From an uncultured Bacteroidales bacterium (GTDB lineage Bacteria; Bacteroidota; Bacteroidia; Bacteroidales; Bacteroidaceae), in assembly GCA_902799985.1 (NCBI GenBank), contig CADCCR010000006.1, forward strand, positions 1 to 37,374: a stretch of 37,374 nt of DNA, given 5' to 3'. A model generated the notes under the pieces. The model made no database searches. It saw nothing but the letters and a program-made list of their open reading frames with translations, and was not told the DNA's origin. Every line of letters begins with the position of its first letter. Position 1 is the first letter of the stretch. A program made the translations under genes and the position numbers. Of this stretch, positions 30,786-37,374 are shown piece after piece.

Positions 30786-33088
30786 CGAACGCCTTTATGT
30801 TCTTCGCGCTTCCGGGAGCACCTTGTTCTGCTCGAGGAAGATACTCAATGCCCCTAAGTTGCTGTTCCGAGCCAAGGTCGATGACCAGCAAATGTGGAGT
30901 CTCGGCTCCCTTTTCCGTTTGCCAATAAGTGCTTTCCTGAAGGTCGTAAACCTTGTCGCCAAGGTGGTTGCCGTTCTCGTCTTCGCTATCTGCATACTTA
31001 ACTGTCCAAGGCTCACGGCTGATTCGTTTGTCCTCACCATCAAGAGCATATAGCTCCGCAACAGCCGTCACATCGTTCTCTTTCTGTGTGCTCAGCACCT
31101 CGAAGGCAAGATATCTGCCACGACGGGACCACTTGAATTCAAGCCTCTGCCAGCCGTTGCCAGCCTTCAATTCACCCTCGAAAACAGGGGACTTCGAGTT
31201 GAGGTCGGGCTTGTCGCCTGGGTTGTTATGCTTGTTGTTCTTCTCCAGCTGCAGCTTGTTCAGCTCGGGTTCTGTCTGTCCCCATACGACACGCTCTGTA
31301 GGCCCTGCAATGTCGAGGACTATCACCTCGTTCTTTCCCTTCTTGAGCCAGCAGCCGGGCACATAGAGCGTCTGCTGCGGACCAATCGACCAGATGCGTC
31401 CCATAGCATGACCGTTCACCCAAACCTGTCCTTTGCCCCACTTCTCGAAGTTGAGGAACGTGTCACCCACCTTCTTCAGGTTGAAGTAACCACGATAGTA
31501 GCCGCGACCGAAGATAAGCTCGTCGCTGTCCGTAGCATATCTGTAGCCGCGTCCGATAGCTCCACGGTTCAGAGACTCATGAGTCGTTGGATTTTTCCCT
31601 TTTTGCTCCTCAAATGCCTTCACAGCCACTTCGTAATCGTCAGGGATGCGCATGCACTCCCATTGGTTGGGTGTGTAGGTAATTTCCGTATTGTCAACAG
31701 AGCCGACGTGTGAACTGACAGATGTTGTGATAGTGGGTTTGCCGATAATGCCCTTGAAGTCTTTGATGGCACGACCAAAGTTGATGCGCCCCATGCCTTC
31801 GACCAGTATCTGCAACTCCTGCCCCTGCTTGATGGGAGGCAGAGTAAGTGTCTTTTCGTTCTTCACACGGTCAATTTTGCCCATGTACTTGCCGTTGATG
31901 AAGACTTGTGCGAAGTCGTGGGCATCAAGGGTGAGCGTCAATTGAGTAGTCGAAAGATTGTATCCCGATTGAGGAATGTCAGGCAAACGAGTGGTATAGA
32001 GCACAGCCCCCCACCCCAAGTCGAGTTCCTCGAAGGTCTTTGGACGGTCGCCATGAGCCTCTTTCTCATGGTCCCACCAAGTATATTTATAGTCAAAGCC
32101 GTTGAAGAGCGGAGCGAACTCCGTCAGCTCAAACTTCGGGATGGTGATGATGGGCATCGGAGCCTTGGGAACGGCGGGAAGGCCCTTATCTGAATACTTC
32201 TCCATCATCTTGCGGAGTTCCCAATCACATCAGGGGCAAAGCCAGGGCTGTTGGCTCCAGCCCAATGTCCGAAGCTGGTGCCGCCGTGCGTCATATAGAG
32301 CGAGAAGCTGATGCCCTTCGAGAGCATCTCGTCCATGCCTTCCACCATGTCCTTTGCCGGACGTGTCTCGTGCTGCGCTCCCCACTTGTCGAACCAGCCG
32401 CTCCAAAACTCGGAGCACATCTTGGGGGCGTCGGGACGGAGCTGACCCAAGCGGCGGAACTGCTCGTCGATGTTCGCTCCTGTGCCGAAGTTCATCGTCC
32501 ATGTAAGGTCGTCAAGGCCGTTCTTCTCGAAGTTGCTCGACCAGTCGCATTGGAAGAGGGCAAGTTCATTTCCATAGATGCCGCGCAGGCAATCCCTAAG
32601 GTCAGGGGCTTGAGCTGCTCGCCCACCTTCTCCTCGAATATCTTCACGCGCTCCATGAAGTACGGGTCGCGCTCACGCAGTTTGATGTCCTTCTTCTTCA
32701 AGAGCCACCAAGGCAAGCCGCCCATCTCCCATTCCGCACAGACGTAAGGCCCGGGGCGCACGATGACGTACATCCCGTTCTTCTGCGCAATGCGGCAGAA
32801 CTCCGCCACGTCGTTATTGTCCGTGAAGTTGAACTCGCCTTCCCTCTGCTCGTGGATGTTCCAGAAGATATAAATGCAAATTGTGTTCATGCCCAGCGCC
32901 TTGCACATCTTGATGCGATGCTCCCAATAGGGACGCGGAATGCGTGGGTAATGCACCTCGGCTGCCTTCACGATGAAGGGCTGGCCGTTCAAGAGGAAAG
33001 TCTTGTTGCCTACGGTGAAGTTATCTGCAGCAATACTTGCAGAGAACAGCATCAAGGCAATGAGTGTCAACAGTTTGGTAACTTTCAT
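30778..33088 (-). pseudogene. GH35 beta-galactosidase, broken by two internal deletions
   Basis: The gene starts with a signal peptide (MKVTKLLTLIALMLFSASIAA) and the GH35 domain (FLLNGQPFIVKAAEVHYPRI, GMNTICIYIFWNIHE, YVCAEWEMGGLPWWLL). Near 32599 the frame shifts directly after GEQLKPLT into text that belongs later (RDCLRGIYGNELALFQCDWSSNF in another frame). The segment with the acid/base glutamate (VENEYG in the family) is therefore missing. The nucleophile region PKMCSEFWSGWFDKWG survives. Near 32226 a second deletion after SPGFAPDV removes the expected SYDYDAPINEYG region and shifts frame again into WELRKMMEKYSDKG. The C-terminal jelly-roll and F5/8-type parts to 30778 are intact. No functional enzyme can be made without correction. 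The gene follows rlmD by 13 nt on the same strand. Confidence 0.85.
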
Positions 33089-33101
33089 GGTATGTTAGTG
33101 T

Positions 33102-34625
33102 TTAAGGTTTTCTTTCTAAAAGGACAACATTCTCAACATGCTGTGTGTGGGGGAACATATCTACAGGTTGGATGCGCGTCACTTCGTACTTCTCGGAGAG
33201 CAATTGCAGGTCGCGAGCTTGTGTAGCTGGGTTGCAGCTCACATATACGATGCGCTCTGGGTCGGCAAAGAGAATAGCGTCGATGACATCACCATGCATA
33301 CCAGCTCGGGGCGGGTCGGTGATGATGATATCGGGCTTGCCGTGCTTCTCAATGAAGTCCTTATTCAGGATGTCCTTCATGTCGCCGGCAAAGAACTCCG
33401 TGTTCTCGATGCCGTTTATCTGCGAGTTCACCTTAGCATCCTCAATAGCTTCAGGCACATACTCGATGCCAATGACCTTCCGGGCATATCTTGCCACGAA
33501 GTTGGCGATGGTGCCGGTGCCAGTGTAGAGGTCGTAAACTAAAGGAAGTGAAGAGTGAAGAGTGAAGAGTGAAGAATCAGGATTAGTGCTGTCCACTGAA
33601 TGCTTACTATTATTCTTCACTCTTAACTCTTCACTCTTCACTCCAAAGGCCAGCTCGCGCGCTACCTTATATAATATATAGGCTTGTTCCGTGTTGGTCT
33701 GGTAGAAACTCTTCGGCCCGACCTTGAACCTGAGGTCCTCCATCTCGAGGAAGATATGATCAGTACCGCTGAAAAGCTGCACATCAAGGTCGCCGATGGT
33801 ATCGTTGAACTTCTCGTTGTTCACCCAAAGCAGGCTCGAGACCTCCGGAAACTCATCGTGCATCCACTGCAACAGAGCCATGGCTTGCTGTTGCAGCTCT
33901 TCACTCTTCACTCCTATGGGGCTGAAGCAGAACTGCATCAAGACCATCAACTCACCAGTATTCGACAGCCTTATCATCATGTTCCTCAGCAAGCCATGAT
34001 GCTCACGGGCATTGAAGAAACTGAGACCATGCTCGTAGGCATACTGCTGAACGCCATTGCGAAGGCGATTGTTGATGTCCTCCATGAGCTTGCAGTCTTG
34101 TATGGGCAGTATCTTGTCGAAAGCACCGGAAGTGTGGAAACCAACAGCACCTGGCTGCTCGAACTTCTTGCCGGACTTGATTTCTTCTTCCGTCAGCCAA
34201 ATCTTGTCGGCAAAGCCGAACTCCAATTTATTGCGGTAGCACCTGGTCTTCTCCGAACCAAGAATAGGGCTGCACTCAGGCAAAGGTATCTTACCGATGC
34301 GCTCCAGATTGTCCATCACCTGCTTCTGCTTGTAGCGCAGCTGCTCCTCGTAAGGCAGAATCTGCCACTTGCAGCCACCGCACACACCATAATGCGGGCA
34401 GAAGGGCTCTGCTCGACGCTCACTCTTCTTGTGGATATGGGTACAGACAGCTTCAGCATAGTGATGTTTCTTCCTCGTGAGGCGAAGGTCAATCACATCG
34501 CCAGGCACTACAAAAGGAACGAAAACAACCAGGTCGTCTATGCGGACAAGGGCTTTTCCTTCGGCTGCCACATCTTGTATCTCTACTTCACGATAAACAG
34601 GCAATTCTTTCTTTTTTCTCGACAT
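33102..34625 (-). CDS. rlmD: 23S rRNA (uracil-5-)-methyltransferase RlmD
   Basis: A 507-residue SAM-dependent methyltransferase of the TrmA/RumA/RlmD group. The N-terminal TRAM domain is followed by the 4Fe-4S ligands Cys76, Cys82 and Cys85 (CPHYGVCGGC) and Cys178 (QDCKLM). The methyltransferase core has KVGPKSFYQTN, VYDLYTGTGTIANF, IITDPPRAGMH and the catalytic Cys in VYVSCNPAT. Two stretches are foreign to the family: residues about 328-361, encoded by a palindromic repeat, and GVKSEE at 238-243, encoded by a half-copy of its arm. Both keep the frame, between conserved blocks, so the enzyme may still work. The start ATG 34625 lies 30 nt after a TAATTTTG box (34656-34663). Confidence 0.93.
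   Translation of the reverse strand: MSRKKKELPVYREVEIQDVAAEGKALVRIDDLVVFVPFVVPGDVIDLRLTRKKHHYAEAVCTHIHKKSERRAEPFCPHYGVCGGCKWQILPYEEQLRYKQKQVMDNLERIGKIPLPECSPILGSEKTRCYRNKLEFGFADKIWLTEEEIKSGKKFEQPGAVGFHTSGAFDKILPIQDCKLMEDINNRLRNGVQQYAYEHGLSFFNAREHHGLLRNMMIRLSNTGELMVLMQFCFSPIGVKSEELQQQAMALLQWMHDEFPEVSSLLWVNNEKFNDTIGDLDVQLFSGTDHIFLEMEDLRFKVGPKSFYQTNTEQAYILYKVARELAFGVKSEELRVKNNSKHSVDSTNPDSSLFTLHSSLPLVYDLYTGTGTIANFVARYARKVIGIEYVPEAIEDAKVNSQINGIENTEFFAGDMKDILNKDFIEKHGKPDIIITDPPRAGMHGDVIDAILFADPERIVYVSCNPATQARDLQLLSEKYEVTRIQPVDMFPHTQHVENVVLLERKP
33544..33644. repeat. Palindromic element inserted in frame in rlmD
   Basis: Left arm 33544-33577 and right arm 33612-33644 are inverted repeats of about 33 bp built from GAGTGAA units, differing by one mismatch and one indel, around a 34-nt loop. 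It codes for about 34 residues (GVKSEELRVKNN ... SSLFTLHSSLP) between ARELAF and LVYDLY, where relatives have only a few. The arms resemble GAGTGAAGAGT repeats that are common between Bacteroidetes genes. Confidence 0.85.
33897..33914. repeat. 18-bp second copy of the rlmD element arm
   Basis: CTCTTCACTCTTCACTCC is identical to 33627-33644, the outer part of the palindromic element. It encodes a second GVKSEEL (residues 238-244) in the same protein, 270 nt away. Relatives lack about seven residues here, as far as I recall. Confidence 0.75.
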
Positions 34626-34655
34626 AATTTGGCATTATTCTTTTATTTCCGAATG

Positions 34656-34663
34656 CAAAATTA
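34656..34663 (-). promoter_or_regulatory. -7 box TAATTTTG for rlmD
   Basis: TAnnTTTG match on the minus strand 30 nt before the rlmD ATG, diverging from the ppdK promoter. No -33 TTTG is seen. Confidence 0.5.
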
Positions 34664-34692
34664 AACATTTTATCATAATTTCCCGCGTTTTC

Positions 34693-34724
34693 TTTGGGAT
34701 AATAGAGAAAAAGATTTAACTTTG
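34693..34724 (+). promoter_or_regulatory. Bacteroidetes promoter for ppdK
   Basis: -33 TTTG at 34693-34696, 20-nt spacer, -7 TAACTTTG at 34717-34724. Full consensus and spacing. The leader is about 35 nt and very A/T-rich. Confidence 0.78.
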
Positions 34725-34765
34725 CAAAATTGATAAATCATATAACATAATATAATTATTAAATT

Positions 34766-37374
34766 ATGAGTCAAAAACGTGTTTATACCTTCGGCAACGG
34801 ACAAGCAGAAGGTAACGCGCAAATGCGCGAACAGCTGGGTGGCAAGGGTGCCAACCTGGCCGAGATGAATCTCATCGGTGTCCCTGTTCCTCCAGGCTTC
34901 ACCATCACCACCGACGTGTGCAACGAATACTATGAAGTCGGACAGGAGAAAATCATGGAGCTGCTCAACGACGACGTCATGGCAGCTGTAAAGCACATCG
35001 AGGTGCTGATGAACTCCAAGTTCGGCGACGCTCAGAACCCGCTGCTCGTCAGCGTTCGTTCCGGTGCTCGTGCCTCCATGCCCGGCATGATGGACACCAT
35101 CCTCAACCTCGGACTTAATGATGAGGTAGCAGAGGGAATGGTCAAGAAGACTGGCAACCCCCACTTCGTCTATGACAGCTACCGCCGCTTCGTACAGATG
35201 TATGGCGACGTTGTGCTCGAGCTGAAACCCGCCAACAAGACCGACATCGACCCGTTCGAGGAAATCATCGAACAGGTGAAGGCCATCCGTGGCGTGAAGC
35301 TCGACAAGGACCTCAGCGTAGAAGAGCTGAAGGAACTGGTGGTTCGCTTCAAGAAAGCCATCAAGGAACGCACTGGCAAGGACTTCCCCAACGACCCAAT
35401 CGAACAACTTTGGGGTGCCATCTGCGCTGTGTTCCGCAGCTGGATGAACGAACGCGCCATCCTCTACCGCAAGATGGAAGGCATACCCGACGAATGGGGA
35501 ACAGCCGTCAGCGTAATGGCAATGGTATTCGGCAACATGGGCGACACCTCTGCAACTGGTGTTTGCTTCAGCCGCGATGCAGCCAACGGCGAGAACATCT
35601 TCAACGGTGAGTACCTCGTGAACGCTCAGGGTGAAGACGTTGTAGCAGGCATCCGCACACCTCAGCAGATTACAAAGGTTGGTTCTCAGCGCTGGGCAGA
35701 ACGTGCAGGCATCAGCGAAGAAGAGCGTGCTGCCAAATATCCCTCAATGGAGGAAGCAATGCCTGAGATTTACAAGCAGCTCGACGCCATCCAAAACAAG
35801 CTCGAGGAACACTATCGCGACATGCAGGACATGGAGTTCACCGTACAGGAAGGCAAGCTCTGGTTCCTCCAGACACGTAACGGCAAGCGCACAGGTGCCG
35901 CTATGGTGAAGATTGCCATCGACCTGCTCCACGAAGGAAAGATTAACGAGAAGACTGCCATCCTGCGTTGCGAACCGCAGAAACTCGACGAACTGCTGCA
36001 CCCCGTATTCGACAAGAAGGCACTCTCTACAGCGAAAGTCATCGCTCAGGGTCTTCCCGCTTCTCCTGGTGCTGGTTGCGGACAGATTGTGTTCCATGCC
36101 GACGATGCACAGGCTTGGCATGCAGACGGACACCGCGTTGTGCTTGTTCGTATCGAGACTTCTCCTGAAGACCTCGCTGGTATGTCGGCAGCAGAAGGCA
36201 TCCTCACCGCTCGCGGCGGCATGACCAGCCACGCAGCTGTTGTGGCTCGCGGCATGGGCAAGTGCTGCGTCTCTGGCGTAGGTAGCCTCAATGTTGACTA
36301 CAAGAGTAAGACTGTCGAAATCGACGGCGTTGTCTATAAAGAAGGCGACTACATCTCCATCAACGGCACAACAGGTCAGGTTTATGCCGGCGAAGTTCCC
36401 ACCAAGGCTGCAGAACTCTCTGGCGACTTCAAGGAACTCATGGACCTCTGCGACAAATACACCAAGCTGCAGGTTCGCACCAATGCCGACACACCACATG
36501 ACGCTGAGGTGGCTCGCGCATTCGGCGCTAAGGGTATCGGTCTGACCCGTACAGAGCACATGTTCTTCGACGACCAGAAGATTATCGCCATGCGTCAGAT
36601 GATTCTGGCTGACAGCGCAGAAGGTCGCGAGAAAGCTCTTGCAAAACTCCTCCCCTATCAGAAGGCTGATTTCAAGGGCATCCTGAAGGCTATGGACGGA
36701 CTGCCAGTGAACATCCGCCTGCTTGACCCGCCATTGCATGAGTTCGTTCCCCACGATCAGGCCGGTCAAGAGACGATGGCCAAGGAAATGGGCGTTGACA
36801 TCGCCACCATCAAACGTCGCGTTGAGAGTCTTGCAGAGAACAACCCGATGCTCGGTCATCGTGGCTGCCGTCTGGGCATCACATTCCCCGAGATTACCGC
36901 TATGCAGACACGCGCCATCCTCAGTGCCGCTTGCGAGCTGAAGAAGGAAGGCTTCGACCCGAAGCCCGAAATCATGGTGCCCCTCATCGGTATCCTCTAC
37001 GAGCTGAAGCAGCAGAAGGCAATCATACAGAAGATTGCTGCAGAGGTATTCGAAGAGTACGGCGTAAAGGTTGACTTCGAGATTGGCACGATGATCGAGA
37101 TTCCTCGCGCTGCCCTCACAGCCGACCGCATCGCTACCGAAGCAGAGTACTTCTCCTTCGGCACCAACGACCTTACGCAAATGACCTTCGGCTACAGCCG
37201 CGACGACATCGCATCGTTCCTGCCCGCATACCTCGAGAAGAAGATTCTGAAGGTTGACCCCTTCCAGGTTCTCGACCAGAACGGTGTAGGCCAGCTCGTA
37301 CAGATGGCCGTCGAGAAAGGCCGCGAAGTACGTCCCACACTGCGTTGCGGCATCTGCGGCGAACACGGCGGTGA
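34766..37374 (+). CDS. ppdK: Pyruvate, phosphate dikinase (3' end cut by window edge)
   Basis: Interconverts pyruvate, ATP and phosphate with PEP, AMP and PPi; in anaerobic Bacteroidetes it can run in either glycolytic or gluconeogenic direction. The visible 869 codons cover the N-terminal ATP-grasp domain (GGKGANLAEM, SVRSGARASMPGMMDTILNLGL), the phosphohistidine domain (GILTARGGMTSHAAVVARGMGK with the catalytic His) and the PEP/pyruvate barrel up to RCGICGEHGG, which contains the catalytic Cys. About 35-40 C-terminal residues lie outside. The start ATG follows a full-consensus promoter. Codon use is strongly biased, consistent with high expression. Confidence 0.96.
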   Translation, partial: MSQKRVYTFGNGQAEGNAQMREQLGGKGANLAEMNLIGVPVPPGFTITTDVCNEYYEVGQEKIMELLNDDVMAAVKHIEVLMNSKFGDAQNPLLVSVRSGARASMPGMMDTILNLGLNDEVAEGMVKKTGNPHFVYDSYRRFVQMYGDVVLELKPANKTDIDPFEEIIEQVKAIRGVKLDKDLSVEELKELVVRFKKAIKERTGKDFPNDPIEQLWGAICAVFRSWMNERAILYRKMEGIPDEWGTAVSVMAMVFGNMGDTSATGVCFSRDAANGENIFNGEYLVNAQGEDVVAGIRTPQQITKVGSQRWAERAGISEEERAAKYPSMEEAMPEIYKQLDAIQNKLEEHYRDMQDMEFTVQEGKLWFLQTRNGKRTGAAMVKIAIDLLHEGKINEKTAILRCEPQKLDELLHPVFDKKALSTAKVIAQGLPASPGAGCGQIVFHADDAQAWHADGHRVVLVRIETSPEDLAGMSAAEGILTARGGMTSHAAVVARGMGKCCVSGVGSLNVDYKSKTVEIDGVVYKEGDYISINGTTGQVYAGEVPTKAAELSGDFKELMDLCDKYTKLQVRTNADTPHDAEVARAFGAKGIGLTRTEHMFFDDQKIIAMRQMILADSAEGREKALAKLLPYQKADFKGILKAMDGLPVNIRLLDPPLHEFVPHDQAGQETMAKEMGVDIATIKRRVESLAENNPMLGHRGCRLGITFPEITAMQTRAILSAACELKKEGFDPKPEIMVPLIGILYELKQQKAIIQKIAAEVFEEYGVKVDFEIGTMIEIPRAALTADRIATEAEYFSFGTNDLTQMTFGYSRDDIASFLPAYLEKKILKVDPFQVLDQNGVGQLVQMAVEKGREVRPTLRCGICGEHGG

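Noticed and set aside
35744..37366. 540-codon open frame antisense to ppdK
   Set aside because: A by-product of the biased codon use of ppdK; the forward frame has full catalytic motifs and a consensus promoter.

Overview
The window comes from a member of the Bacteroidota, most likely the Prevotellaceae. The signs are TAnnTTTG promoter -7 boxes with a TTTG -33 element, a long Bacteroidetes-type NusB, lineage-restricted families (DUF3276, DUF4199, DUF4827, DUF5606, DUF6048, DUF6452), an RprX/RprY-like two-component pair, and an EF-G paralogue of the Bacteroides EF-G2 kind. Species cannot be fixed from the sequence alone. Both ends cut through genes: recG on the left and ppdK on the right.

Layout. 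1-2485 (minus): a DJ-1/PfpI protein, ispD and recG. 2699-5261 (plus): nadK overlapping an ABC exporter. 5262-5694: convergent gap holding a 22-bp tandem array that passes into a 21-bp array with a perfect 24-bp inverted repeat. 5695-12503 (minus): rprY, an 8-bp tandem array, rprX, an EF-G2-like factor, hemW and a DUF4827 lipoprotein. 12587-22631 (minus): a long gene string made of DUF4199, GT2 glycosyltransferase, DUF6452, DUF6048, apbE, a Crp/Fnr regulator, an M3 peptidase fused to a dCMP-type deaminase, an S41 protease and nrnA. It is interrupted only by a second 22-bp array before the S41 gene. 22781-23009 (plus): SRP RNA, tRNA-Thr(TGT) and a terminator, followed by a lone tyrosine recombinase pointing back at the tRNA. 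24362-26637 (plus): a HerA/DUF853 ATPase and a YhhN membrane protein, with DUF3276 convergent. 27087-30568 (plus): nusB, yajC, ybbR-like, coaE and DUF5606. Then a terminator and a third 22-bp array, a broken GH35 beta-galactosidase and rlmD (minus), and ppdK (plus).

Most genes are housekeeping: NAD phosphorylation, isoprenoid and CoA synthesis, rRNA modification, nucleotide turnover, translation, protein quality control and pyruvate/PEP metabolism. The unusual content lies in the DNA between and inside them. Three intergenic arrays share one 22-bp repeat family in two related types; one array contains both types. In each, the repeat reads in the same direction as the gene that ends just before it. 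Separately, short palindromic intergenic-type repeats have entered coding sequence in frame: about 34 residues in rlmD, a second half-copy in the same gene, and a G-rich one in recG at the window edge. Other oddities are the EF-G paralogue with altered GTPase residues, the peptidase-deaminase fusion at a G-tract, two disabling deletions in the GH35 gene, and two genes whose promoter -7 box lies 4 nt before the start codon, suggesting leaderless mRNA.
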